Below, piece by piece: positions 32,633 to 40,528 of a stretch of 64,000 nucleotides of DNA; position 1 is the first letter of the stretch; each line of letters begins with the position of its first letter. Position numbers and translations under genes: made by a program. The notes beneath the pieces were generated by a model that searched no databases, was not told where the DNA came from, and saw only the letters and a program-made list of their open reading frames with translations. The stretch covers positions 2,666,001 through 2,730,000 of the forward strand of contig LT549889.1 in the NCBI GenBank assembly GCA_900078775.1, read 5' to 3'. This stretch comes from Mycolicibacterium aurum (GTDB lineage Bacteria; Actinomycetota; Actinomycetes; Mycobacteriales; Mycobacteriaceae).

Positions 32633-33823
32633 TCAGATGCCCATCGGCCGGATCTGACTGAGCGCGAACTCGCGGTTGCGGTGCCGTTCGGCCAGGGTCA
32701 GCTTGCCCGAGGCCGCGGCGATGACGGCGTCGAAGATCCGTTCCCCGACCTCCTCGATGGTTTCCGAGCCTTCGATGATCTGTCCGGCGTCGATGTCGAT
32801 GTGGTCCGGAAGACGCCGGGCCACATCGGAGTTCGACGAGATCTTCAGGCACGGCGCGATCGGTGACCCGGTGGGCGTGCCCTTGCCGGTGGTGAACGCG
32901 ACGATCTGTGCACCCGCAGCCACCATGCCGACCATCTGCTCGATGTCCTGCCCCGGGGTATCCATGATGAAAAGGCCGGTGGAGGTGAGCGGTTCGGCGT
33001 AGTCGACCACACCGGTGATGGGACCCGTGCCGCCCTTGCGCGCCGCGCCGAGCGATTTCTCCTCGATCGTGGTCAGGCCGCCGGCAATATTGCCGGGCGC
33101 GGGCTGGCTGCCGAGCAGGTCCACGCCGTGCCGGGCCACGTCACGTTCGAAGCCGTGCACCATCGCGATGATGCGCTCGCCCACTTCCTTGTTGATCGCC
33201 CGACGGGCCAGCAGGTGCTCGGCGCCCAGCAGTTCGGTGGTCTCGGCCAGGATGGACGATCCGCCGCCGGCCACCAGCTTGTCGCTGGCCACCCCCAGCG
33301 CCGGGTTGGCGGTGATCCCCGAGAAGGCATCCGAGCTGCCGCATTCCAGTCCCAGGCACAGCGCTGACAGCGGTGCCGGTGTGCGTACCGGCTCGATATG
33401 CCCGGCATGCAGGCGACGCAGTGCGGATTCCGCGGTGACATGTGCGGCGCTGAAGCCGCCGGCCTGGTCCAGCCGGACCACTGCATGCGGTTTCCCGCTG
33501 CGGCCCAGCGCTTCCAAGAACGGATCGGTGTCCGGCCCCAACCCCAGGACGAGGGTGGCCCCCACATTGGGGTGCGTCGCGAATCCGAGGAATGCCGAGC
33601 GCACCCGCTCGGTGTCCAGATGGCCGGCCGGGGCGTCCCAGTCGTGCCGGATGGTGACCGTGTCGGTGCCGGTGTCGGCGTCCACCGCGGCCGCGATCTT
33701 CGCGGCGGTATCGCACAGCGCCGAGTGCAGCGGGATGACCAGGACGTGGTCCCGGAAGCCCCACCTGCCGTCGGGTCGCAGATATCCCAGCAGTCTGTTG
33801 TTCACAAGGTCCTCGGTCATCAC
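32633..33823 (-). CDS. UxaA/SuyB-like hydro-lyase, large subunit
   Basis: 396 residues, C-terminal catalytic part of the UxaA family (altronate/galactarate dehydratases, sulfolactate sulfo-lyase SuyB). Family segments are LGLECGSSDAFSGITANPALG, GNIAGGLTTIEEKSLG, MDTPGQDIEQM, and TGKGTPTGSPIAPCLKISSN with a conserved Cys. Such enzymes remove water or sulfite from 2-hydroxy acids using a metal centre. It overlaps the next UxaA-like gene by 4 nt. Together with that gene and the small SAF gene it probably forms one multi-subunit lyase; the substrate is undetermined. Confidence 0.88.
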   Translation of the reverse strand: MMTEDLVNNRLLGYLRPDGRWGFRDHVLVIPLHSALCDTAAKIAAAVDADTGTDTVTIRHDWDAPAGHLDTERVRSAFLGFATHPNVGATLVLGLGPDTDPFLEALGRSGKPHAVVRLDQAGGFSAAHVTAESALRRLHAGHIEPVRTPAPLSALCLGLECGSSDAFSGITANPALGVASDKLVAGGGSSILAETTELLGAEHLLARRAINKEVGERIIAMVHGFERDVARHGVDLLGSQPAPGNIAGGLTTIEEKSLGAARKGGTGPITGVVDYAEPLTSTGLFIMDTPGQDIEQMVGMVAAGAQIVAFTTGKGTPTGSPIAPCLKISSNSDVARRLPDHIDIDAGQIIEGSETIEEVGERIFDAVIAAASGKLTLAERHRNREFALSQIRPMGI

Positions 33824-34728
33824 ATGGTCCTCAGCAATCGTGGAATGGCGAAGGCGGTGGCGCCGCGCTCCTCGGCACGAACGGTGCTGCCGGAGAAGAC
33901 CTCTGCCACCCGGGCGAGGATCGCGGGGGCGTCGGCGTCGGCATCGGCGTCGAAGTCGTCGGCGATCATCGCGTGAAAGTCACCGCCACCGGCGACGCCG
34001 AGCACCGGGGCCACCGCCAGGCCCTGCGGCGGCTGCCCGTCGGCCGGGAAGTCGACGATCAGCGCGGCCCCGCAGGAGGCGACCGCGGCGAGCAGCTGCG
34101 CCCCGGCACCGGCCCTGGCGACCTGGCTGACCGGCGCCGTCACGGGCTCACCGACCGCGACGGTCGCAGCTCCGTCCGGAATTGTCTCGACGACGATCGG
34201 ATCGGCTGCGATGACGACCCGGGCCCCGGCCTCGACCGCCGCCGCGATGAGGCGCCCGATCCGGGCATCGGTGCGGGAGGCGGTGATGCCGAGCGTCAGG
34301 GCCTCGAAGCCCACGCTGCTGCGGCCGATCTGACCGACCTCGGCGACCAGTGGACGGGCCTGCTCGATCCCGGCGGCCAGCGCCGGTTCGTGCCCGCCGC
34401 TGTCCTGGATGCCGACCAGCGCAGCGGAGTGCCCACGCCGTTCCAGTTCAGCAGCGATGTGCTTGCCCTGCACCGTTTCACAGCCCAGGCTCGCGATCAG
34501 CGACCGTCCGACATTGGGGTTGGTCGCCAGCCCCGCGAACAGGTCGCGGGCCTGGCCGATATCCGGCCCGATGTGCCCGCATCCGTGCTGATGGGACACC
34601 GTCACCGCGCCCACTGCGTCGGCGATCTGGCGGGACAGCGCCGTGGAGCAGACCACCGACGGCACGATGAACACATGGTTGCGGGCACCGGCCTGACCAC
34701 TCGGACGAACGAAACCTTCCAGCTTCAT
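33820..34728 (-). CDS. UxaA-family protein, second (shorter) large-type subunit
   Basis: 302 residues, related to the middle region of UxaA/GarD: GARNHVFIVPSVVCST, SHQHGCGHIGPD, LATNPNVGRSLIASLGCE, IQDSGG. It lacks the C-terminal GNI-GGLTTIEEKSLG segment found in its neighbour. Two-gene SuyAB or one-gene UxaA systems do not normally need such a protein, so this cluster appears to have a three-part enzyme in which this is a structural or regulatory subunit. It overlaps both neighbours by 4 nt, a tight operon. Confidence 0.8.
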   Translation of the reverse strand: MKLEGFVRPSGQAGARNHVFIVPSVVCSTALSRQIADAVGAVTVSHQHGCGHIGPDIGQARDLFAGLATNPNVGRSLIASLGCETVQGKHIAAELERRGHSAALVGIQDSGGHEPALAAGIEQARPLVAEVGQIGRSSVGFEALTLGITASRTDARIGRLIAAAVEAGARVVIAADPIVVETIPDGAATVAVGEPVTAPVSQVARAGAGAQLLAAVASCGAALIVDFPADGQPPQGLAVAPVLGVAGGGDFHAMIADDFDADADADAPAILARVAEVFSGSTVRAEERGATAFAIPRLLRTM

Positions 34729-34997
34729 CGCCCACCGCCCGGCAGCCGCTTGCTGATCAGGTTCTGCACGTGCACGTGCTGCCCGGCGACGATATCCGTC
34801 GTTGCGGCACCGATGATCTCGCCGTACCGGATGACATCGGCTCCGGATGGGATGTCACACAGCGCAGCCTTGTGACCACGCGGGATGGCGTCGAGGACCT
34901 GCAGGGTGCCGGTGGCGGTCACAGCCACCGACCCGGCCTCCAGATCCTCGGCCGCCGTGGCGACGTTGTCGCGGGCGTCCAGGGTTATCAACCTCAT
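34725..34997 (-). CDS. SAF-domain small subunit of UxaA/SuyA-type lyase
   Basis: 90-residue SAF domain protein, like SuyA or the UxaA N-terminus: NVATAAEDLEAG, IPRGHKAALCDIPSGADVIRYGEIIG, and the terminal QHVHVQNL. The start ATG giving MRLITLDARDN is used; the longer open frame upstream is antisense-free but has no homology. It is the promoter-proximal member of the three-gene lyase, 68 bp after the glutamate dehydrogenase stop. Confidence 0.88.
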   Translation of the reverse strand: MRLITLDARDNVATAAEDLEAGSVAVTATGTLQVLDAIPRGHKAALCDIPSGADVIRYGEIIGAATTDIVAGQHVHVQNLISKRLPGGGR

Positions 34998-35065
34998 GAA
35001 CTCGAACCTAACTGTAGGTGTGGTCGGACGAAATGACGAAACCGTGATGGGGTCATCAGGATTCG

Positions 35066-36346
35066 TTACGGGTAGAGCCCGCGGAGCCGGTGCGCCTGGG
35101 CGACCGTCTCGACGGCCAGCACCGTGGCGGCTTTCCGCAGCGAGATCTGCCGGATATCGGCGCATTCGGTGACCGCCTGCCAGGCGCGCAGCATACGGCT
35201 CTCCAGTCGCGCCTCGACCTCGCTGGCACTCCACCAGTACGCCTGATTGGCCTGCACCCATTCGAAGTACGAGACCACCACACCGCCGGCGTTGGCCAAA
35301 ATGTCGGGTACCACCAATACATCCCGGTCGGCCAGGACCTGGTCGGCCTCTGCGGTCGTCGGCCCGTTGGCGCCCTCCACCACCACCCGGGCCTGCACCC
35401 GCGGGGCGTTCTCGGCGTGCAGCACACCCTCGACCGCGGCCGGCACCAGCAGGTCGACGTCGAGTTCCAGCAGCTGTGCACCGTCCAGCGGATCCGCGCC
35501 GGCGAACCCGGTGACCGACCCGCACCGGGTGGCATGCGAATCCAGTGCGGGCACATTCAGGCCGCCATCGGCGTGTACCGCACCGTACTCATCGCTGACC
35601 GCGACTACCCGGACGCCGAGCTGCGCCAGGATGAGTGCCGCTCCCCTGCCGACCTTGCCGAATCCCTGCACGGCGGCGGTGGCACCCACCGGGTCGATGC
35701 CGCGGCTGCGCAACGCCTCCAGTGCCACGTACACGATGCCCTGCGAGGTGGCACCACCGCGACCGAGAGAGCCGCCCAGCGACAACGGTTTACCGGTGAC
35801 CACGCCGAGAGTGGTGTGGCCACGGTTCACCGAGACGGTGTCCATCATCCAGGCCATGGTCTGCTCGTCAGTGCCGATGTCGGGTGCGGGGATATCGCGT
35901 TCCGGGCCGATGACGGGCAGGATCTCACTGGTGTAGCGGCGGGTCACCCGTTCGAGTTCGGCCTCGCTGTACGCCCGCGGATCGATGCACACGCCGCCCT
36001 TGGCCCCGCCGTAGGGCACGTCGATCAGCGCGCATTTCCAGGTCATCCACATGGCCAGCGCGCGTACCTCGTTCAGGTTCACGTGCGGGCTGTACCGCAG
36101 GCCGCCCTTGGCCGGTCCGCGAGCCAGATTGTGTTGCACCCGGTGGCCTTCCAGCACCTCGATGGCACCGTTGTCCCGGCGCAGCGGAATGCTAACGGTG
36201 ACTTCCCGGCGGGGCCGGCCGAGGATCGAGACCATCCCGTCATCGAGCCCGAGAATCTCTGCGGCGTCCCGGAGTTGGTGCTGGGCGTCGGCCAGGGGGT
36301 CGGCATGTCGTGCGGTGTCGAGCAGGCTGCTGGTGGGCATCGTCAT
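35066..36346 (-). CDS. Glutamate dehydrogenase (Glu/Leu/Phe/Val family)
   Basis: 426 residues, hexameric-type amino-acid dehydrogenase. It has AKGGLRYSPHVNLNEVRALAMWMTWKCAL and PYGGAKGGVCIDP carrying the substrate and catalytic lysines, then GFGKVGRGAA for NAD binding and VEGANGPTTAEAD. Glutamate as substrate is likely from the length and motifs. It would convert glutamate from the transaminases back to 2-oxoglutarate and ammonia. Start at the first of two nearby ATG codons (36346 or 36340). The very long open frame that continues to 38443 is antisense to real genes and is not coding. First gene of the operon with the UxaA-type lyase. Confidence 0.9.
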   Translation of the reverse strand: MTMPTSSLLDTARHADPLADAQHQLRDAAEILGLDDGMVSILGRPRREVTVSIPLRRDNGAIEVLEGHRVQHNLARGPAKGGLRYSPHVNLNEVRALAMWMTWKCALIDVPYGGAKGGVCIDPRAYSEAELERVTRRYTSEILPVIGPERDIPAPDIGTDEQTMAWMMDTVSVNRGHTTLGVVTGKPLSLGGSLGRGGATSQGIVYVALEALRSRGIDPVGATAAVQGFGKVGRGAALILAQLGVRVVAVSDEYGAVHADGGLNVPALDSHATRCGSVTGFAGADPLDGAQLLELDVDLLVPAAVEGVLHAENAPRVQARVVVEGANGPTTAEADQVLADRDVLVVPDILANAGGVVVSYFEWVQANQAYWWSASEVEARLESRMLRAWQAVTECADIRQISLRKAATVLAVETVAQAHRLRGLYP

Positions 36347-36403
36347 TCCAAGGGTCGGTCGGTTTTGAACAAGTCTGGCCGGGCCCGTTCGGTCGGGACC
36401 GTG

Positions 36404-36483
36404 CCAGTTTGGAACACGGCCGTAAACCCGTGAAGTGCCCCAAGGTGGGACAGTTCGCCGGCCCGATCGGATCCCAGACTGGG
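36404..36483. promoter_or_regulatory. Three phased CCA-N3-TGG inverted repeats in divergent promoter region
   Basis: Between glutamate dehydrogenase and the luciferase-like gene: CCA-GTT-TGG (36404-36412), CCCA-AGG-TGGG (36439-36449) and CCCA-GAC-TGGG (36473-36483). Centres are 36 and 34 bp apart, roughly the same face of the helix. The same core with longer arms lies at 31616-31630. Triplicate sites are typical of upstream-activating sequences for AcoR/NtrC-fold activators; assignment to the local ones is inference. Confidence 0.5.
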
Positions 36484-36523
36484 TCGCGATCCACAGCTGT
36501 GGCGATTTACGTAAGGAGAAGAC

Positions 36524-37639
36524 ATGGACATCGGCTTGTTCGTGGTGCCGTTCCGGGCTCCTCAGACCGACCTTTACGAGGGGTTTGAGTGGGATATGCA
36601 GTGTATTCGGTGGGCCGAGGAGTTCGGCCTGTCCGAGGTGTGGGTGGCCGAGCACGCGACGATGCGCTGGGAGCCGGTGGTCAGCCCGGAGATGTACCTG
36701 GCCGCCGCCGCGGTGCAGACCAAGCGGATCAAGCTGGCCACCGGCGCCAATGTGCCCGCTCACCACAACCCGATGGCATTGGCCTACCGGCTGATGCAGC
36801 TGGACATGATGTCGCAGGGCCGCCTCATCGTCGGTCTCGGCGCCGGCGCCTACCCCACCGATCAGGCGGTCTTCGGCAACGATGAGCCGGTCGGCAAGAT
36901 GCGTGAGGCCATCGAGATCATGCAGAAGGTGTGGACCGAGAAGGGCCCCTTCAAGTACGAGGGCAAGCACTGGTCCTTCGAGATCCCCGCTTACGATGAG
37001 ATCCAGCAGGGCCCGTTCATGGAGCCGGTCCAGAAGCCGCATCCGCCGCTGGCGATGGCCGGACTGTCCAAGCTGTCGAGCACCCTGAAGACCGCCGGCA
37101 CGCTCGGACATATCCCGATGAGCTTCAACGTCGGCCGGGAATACCTTGCCGGACACTGGTACCGGTACATGCAGGGCGCCGAGGGCGCCGGCAACATCGC
37201 CGACCGCAACGAGTGGCGGGTGGCGCACAACATCCTGGTCGCCGACACCGACGAAGAGGCCATGGACATGGCCGTCAACGGCGCCATGGGCCAGACCTAC
37301 CGGGAATGGATGCTGCCCGGTTACGAGCGTGGCGGCCTGCTGCCGACGATGGTCCCCGAGCTCGGTGTGACCAAGGCCGAGGACGTGCCGATCGAGTACC
37401 TGGCCGAGAACAAGTGGCTGGTCGGTTCCCCGGACACCGTCGTGAGGAAGCTGCAGCAGGACCTCGATGCATCCGGTGGTTTCGGCACCATCATCACGTT
37501 CACCTTCGACTACCTCGATCAGCCGGAGCGCTACAAGCGGCACTTCGAACTGCTCGGCACCGAGGTGATCCCGCAGATCAAGGACATCGTGCACAAGACC
37601 GAGCCGCTGTCGGAGCTGGCCGTGCCCGAAGGCGCCTGA
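36524..37639 (+). CDS. Luciferase-like (LLM) flavin-dependent monooxygenase
   Basis: 371 residues, bacterial luciferase-like fold. It has the N-terminal FVVPFRAP, the SEVWVAEHA strand, GANVPAHHNPMALAYRLMQLDMMSQGRLIVGLGAG (flavin-site region, about residues 73-107), and the C-terminal GSPDTVVRKLQQDL. Such enzymes use reduced flavin supplied by a separate reductase and O2 to hydroxylate or cleave alkanes, ketones, terpenes, sulfonates or heterocycles. AAGGAGAAG precedes ATG 36524. The flavin reductase at 23897 and RibBA at 25492 are the likely suppliers. Followed by a strong hairpin, then an aldehyde dehydrogenase, suggesting an aldehyde product. Confidence 0.9.
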   Translation: MDIGLFVVPFRAPQTDLYEGFEWDMQCIRWAEEFGLSEVWVAEHATMRWEPVVSPEMYLAAAAVQTKRIKLATGANVPAHHNPMALAYRLMQLDMMSQGRLIVGLGAGAYPTDQAVFGNDEPVGKMREAIEIMQKVWTEKGPFKYEGKHWSFEIPAYDEIQQGPFMEPVQKPHPPLAMAGLSKLSSTLKTAGTLGHIPMSFNVGREYLAGHWYRYMQGAEGAGNIADRNEWRVAHNILVADTDEEAMDMAVNGAMGQTYREWMLPGYERGGLLPTMVPELGVTKAEDVPIEYLAENKWLVGSPDTVVRKLQQDLDASGGFGTIITFTFDYLDQPERYKRHFELLGTEVIPQIKDIVHKTEPLSELAVPEGA

Positions 37640-37669
37640 GCGCAAAGGCCGGTCTGACAGCACCAATCG

Positions 37670-37714
37670 GTGTCGGGACCTCGCGTCGCAACGGTGCGAC
37701 GCGGGGCCCGACAC
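37670..37714. terminator. Large hairpin after the LLM monooxygenase
   Basis: Nested arms GTGTCGGG (37670-37677)/CCCGACAC (37707-37714) and CGCGTCGCA (37682-37690)/TGCGACGCG (37695-37703) around an ACGG loop, about 30 nt after the stop codon. It may terminate or attenuate transcription into the aldehyde dehydrogenase gene that starts 52 bp later. Confidence 0.75.
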
Positions 37715-37765
37715 CATTTGTCTTTGCACACAGCACATCCGCCTGAAATCGAGAGTGATTCCGCA

Positions 37766-39304
37766 ATGACCACCGCCACAACCGCATCCCACGCAGACTT
37801 CGCGGCCGCGCTGACGGCGCGCCGCAGCGCCGAACCGGTCACCGTGCCGCACATCGTCGGGGGCGAGAAGCGTTTCGACGGGCCCCGTTTCGAGCGCGAG
37901 GACCCCAACGATGCGCGCCGGATCGTGTCCGCCGCGCACGAGGCCCCCGACGAGTTGGTCCGGCTGGCCGTCGATACCAGCCGGGCCGCCCAACGCGAAT
38001 GGGCCCGGGTTCCGTTGGCCGAACGGATCGCTCACGTGCGCCGCGGGATCGATTACATCGTCGAGCACGCCGATGACTGGGCGCTGCGCAATGCGCTGGA
38101 GAATGGCAAGGCCCACGGCCCCGCCTACGGTGAGGTCAACGAGGTCCTGGCCTTCCTGAAGGTCTACCCCGACTACTCCGAACTGCCCGCGGCATTCTCC
38201 GAGGACCGGCTCGACCCCACCGAACTGCTCGTCGAATCGGTGCTGCGCCCCTACGGTGTCTTCGGGATCATCACCCCGTTCAACTTCCCGCTCGCACTGT
38301 CGGCTGGACCGGGCATCGCCGCCGTCCTGGCCGGCAACGGTGTGGTCATCAAGTCCTCCCCCGAGACGCCGATGTGCTGCCAGGCCACCTACGAGATGTT
38401 CGAGGCGATGGGCCTGCCCACGGGGCTGGTGAACATCGTGCACGGCGGCGACGCGCCCGGTAAGGCGCTGGTGGCCTCCGACGTCGACGGCCTCTCGTTC
38501 GTCGGCTCCGCCGAAGCGGGCGCCGCCATCCTGCGCCAGGTCGCGGCGGGCCCCTACCTGAAGCCGGTCATCGCCGAGATGGGTGGCAAGAACCCCGTCA
38601 TCGTCACCGACACCGCCGACCTGGAAGCCGCCGCCGAAGGTATCGCGTTCTCCTCCTACGACGTCGCCGGCCAGAAGTGCAACGGGGTTTCCCGGGTGCT
38701 GGTGACCCCGGGCGCGCGGGAGAAGTTGACCGAACTGCTGGTCGCACGCGCCGCCGAGATCGTGGTGGACGACCCGACCAATGCGGATGCCTTCTCGGGT
38801 CCGATGGTCAGCAAGTCGTCAGTGCAACGGTACGAGCGAGTGGTCGAACAGGCCAAGGCGGAAGGCTTCTCGGTCGCCGGCGGTAAGCGCCTCGACGAGC
38901 ACAGCTACCGGGTGCGCCCGACCGTCATCTACCCGGTGCCCGAGGACCATCCGCTGGCACGCACCGAGCACTTCGTCCCGCTGGTCACCGTCAGCGAGGT
39001 GGCCTCGTTCGAGGACGCTCTGCGCGCGGCCAACGACAGCCCACTCGGGCTGTCGGCCGGCCTGTACAGCGGGGACCGCGCCGAGATGCGTGAGTTCGCC
39101 GAACGCATCGAGGCCGGCGTGATCAACATCAACGTGCCCGGTCACGCCACCACGCTGTGGTGGCCCGGTGACCACACCTTCGGCGGTTGGAAGGGCAGCG
39201 CGTCCACCGGCAAGCAGGCCTACGGCAAGTGGTACGTCCAGCAGTTCGCCCGCGAACAGGCCCGAAAGTTCCCCAAGGGCTTCGAAGACCTGCTCACCAA
39301 CTGA
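37766..39304 (+). CDS. Aldehyde dehydrogenase, close paralogue of 15955-17487
   Basis: 512-residue aldehyde dehydrogenase. It has ITPFNFPLALSAGPG, EMGGKNPVIVTDTADLEAAAEG, catalytic Cys in AGQKCNGVSRVLVTPG, and C-terminal FGGWKGSASTGKQAYGKWYVQQF. It matches the 15.9-kb copy almost segment by segment, including the shared N-terminal lead of about 25 residues before the ALDH domain. The Cys loop differs (KCNGVSR against KCSALSR), hinting at changed substrate size. ATG 37766 is used; the open frame runs back to 37670 through the hairpin, which is unlikely to be coding. It lies between the LLM monooxygenase and an SDR. Confidence 0.9.
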   Translation: MTTATTASHADFAAALTARRSAEPVTVPHIVGGEKRFDGPRFEREDPNDARRIVSAAHEAPDELVRLAVDTSRAAQREWARVPLAERIAHVRRGIDYIVEHADDWALRNALENGKAHGPAYGEVNEVLAFLKVYPDYSELPAAFSEDRLDPTELLVESVLRPYGVFGIITPFNFPLALSAGPGIAAVLAGNGVVIKSSPETPMCCQATYEMFEAMGLPTGLVNIVHGGDAPGKALVASDVDGLSFVGSAEAGAAILRQVAAGPYLKPVIAEMGGKNPVIVTDTADLEAAAEGIAFSSYDVAGQKCNGVSRVLVTPGAREKLTELLVARAAEIVVDDPTNADAFSGPMVSKSSVQRYERVVEQAKAEGFSVAGGKRLDEHSYRVRPTVIYPVPEDHPLARTEHFVPLVTVSEVASFEDALRAANDSPLGLSAGLYSGDRAEMREFAERIEAGVININVPGHATTLWWPGDHTFGGWKGSASTGKQAYGKWYVQQFAREQARKFPKGFEDLLTN

Positions 39305-39322
39305 CGCGAAAGACGGAAAATC

Positions 39323-40060
39323 ATGGGAAGACTCGACAACAAGGTCGCCATCATCACCGGTGCGGCCCGCGGCATGGGTGCCTCACATGCCCGCACCTTC
39401 ATCCGGGAGGGAGCGTCGGTCGTGTTGACCGACCGCCTGGCCGACGAGGGCACCGCACTGGCCGCCGAACTGGGTGAGCGCGCGCTGTTCATCGAGGCCG
39501 ACGTCACGAACGCGGACTCCTGGGCGCAGATCGTCACGGTCGCCGAAGAGAAGTTCGGCACTCCGACCGTGCTGGTGAACAATGCCGGCATCCTGCAGAT
39601 CCACCGGGTCGACGACTGCACCGAGGCCGACTTCCGCCGCATCATGGAGGTCAACGTGATGGGCGTGTTCCACGGCATGCAGGCCGTCATCCCCGGCATG
39701 AAGAAGGCTGGCGGCGGCTCGATCGTCAACATCGCCTCGATCAACAGCGTGGTCGGCGCGCAGGGCATCTTCGGATACGGCGCCTCGAAGTTCGCGGTAC
39801 GCGGCATGACCAAGTGCGCCGCACTGGAATTGGCGGAGGACAGGATCCGGGTGAACTCCGTACATCCGGGCGACATCCACACTCCGATGATCGACGAGAT
39901 GGCCGACAACGGCGTCGTGCTCTCGTCGGACATCGTGCCGATGAAGCGGTGGGGGCAGCCTGCCGAGGTGTCGGCGGTGGTGCTGTTCCTGGCTTCCGAT
40001 GAATCCAGCTTCGTCACCGGCGGTGATTACGCCGTCGACGGTGGGTTCCTGGCCAACTGA
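39323..40060 (+). CDS. Classical SDR family oxidoreductase
   Basis: 245-residue classical short-chain dehydrogenase. It has cofactor motif TGAARGMGASHA, NNAG (about residue 84-87), catalytic Ser in IASINS, Tyr-x3-Lys in GYGASKFA, and PMKRWGQPAEVSAVVLFLASDESSFVTG near the end. It resembles 3-alpha/20-beta-hydroxysteroid and similar dehydrogenases and lacks the mycofactocin-type insertion seen in the SDRs at 31.7 and 40.5 kb. It follows the aldehyde dehydrogenase by 18 bp, clearly the same operon, and ends at a terminator hairpin. Confidence 0.9.
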   Translation: MGRLDNKVAIITGAARGMGASHARTFIREGASVVLTDRLADEGTALAAELGERALFIEADVTNADSWAQIVTVAEEKFGTPTVLVNNAGILQIHRVDDCTEADFRRIMEVNVMGVFHGMQAVIPGMKKAGGGSIVNIASINSVVGAQGIFGYGASKFAVRGMTKCAALELAEDRIRVNSVHPGDIHTPMIDEMADNGVVLSSDIVPMKRWGQPAEVSAVVLFLASDESSFVTGGDYAVDGGFLAN

Positions 40061-40079
40061 CGCCTGATGGATACCGAAA

Positions 40080-40115
40080 CAGCCCCGCAGCGCTCAGCAC
40101 CGCGGGGCTGTTTTC
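40080..40115 (+). terminator. Intrinsic terminator
   Basis: CAGCCCCGC (40080-40088) pairs with GCGGGGCTG (40102-40110), followed by TTTT. It ends the LLM-aldehyde dehydrogenase-SDR operon. Confidence 0.85.
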
Positions 40116-40158
40116 GTGTCGGATCGGCCTACCCCGCAGCACCTCGAGGAGAACGAGT

Positions 40159-40479
40159 ATGGCAGTGACATCCTGGACATGGCAGCGCGATGCGCATTGT
40201 CGCCGTGCTGATCCCGCGATGTTCTTCCACCCCGACGGGGAACGCGGTGCGGCACGGCGCGAACGGCAGGCAGCCGCCAAGCAGGTCTGCGAGCAATGCC
40301 CGGTTGCCACGCAGTGCCGCGACCATTCGGTGCACTTCGGGGAGGCCTTCGGCATCTGGGGCGGGCTGACCGAGGAGGAGCGCAGCGAGCTGTTGCCCGC
40401 GCGCATCGTCAACGTCCGTACCCACCGCGCCCGCACCGGCTCCCCGGGCGCCGGGATGCAACTCGGGATACCGCAATGA
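40159..40479 (+). CDS. WhiB-like iron-sulfur transcription factor
   Basis: 106-residue Wbl protein. The four cluster cysteines are at residues 14, 44, 47 and 53 (C-x29-C-x2-C-x5-C), followed by the beta-turn GIWGG at 65-69 and a basic tail. Wbl proteins bind a redox-sensitive 4Fe-4S cluster and usually act with the primary sigma factor. The basic tail here is short and proline/glycine-rich, so DNA contact is less sure. A good AGGAG lies before the ATG. It is isolated between two hairpins amid catabolic genes, not in a known whiB neighbourhood, and is too diverged for me to assign to WhiB1-7. Confidence 0.9.
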   Translation: MAVTSWTWQRDAHCRRADPAMFFHPDGERGAARRERQAAAKQVCEQCPVATQCRDHSVHFGEAFGIWGGLTEEERSELLPARIVNVRTHRARTGSPGAGMQLGIPQ

Positions 40480-40483
40480 CCAC

Positions 40484-40512
40484 GGCCCCGCAGCGAGATC
40501 CGCTGCGGGGCC
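40484..40512. terminator. Bidirectional hairpin, copy 1
   Basis: Perfect 12-bp stem: GGCCCCGCAGCG (40484-40495) and CGCTGCGGGGCC (40501-40512), with a 5-nt loop. It separates the convergent whiB and SDR genes. An almost identical hairpin lies at 41502-41530 on the other side of the SDR gene. Confidence 0.8.
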
Positions 40513-40528
40513 GGTCATTCTTCGGTGC

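Noticed and set aside
35066..38443. A 3.4-kb continuous open frame on the minus strand, upstream of and including glutamate dehydrogenase
   Set aside because: Beyond 36346 it is antisense to the LLM monooxygenase and an aldehyde dehydrogenase. High-GC codon bias opens such frames; only the dehydrogenase part has homology.
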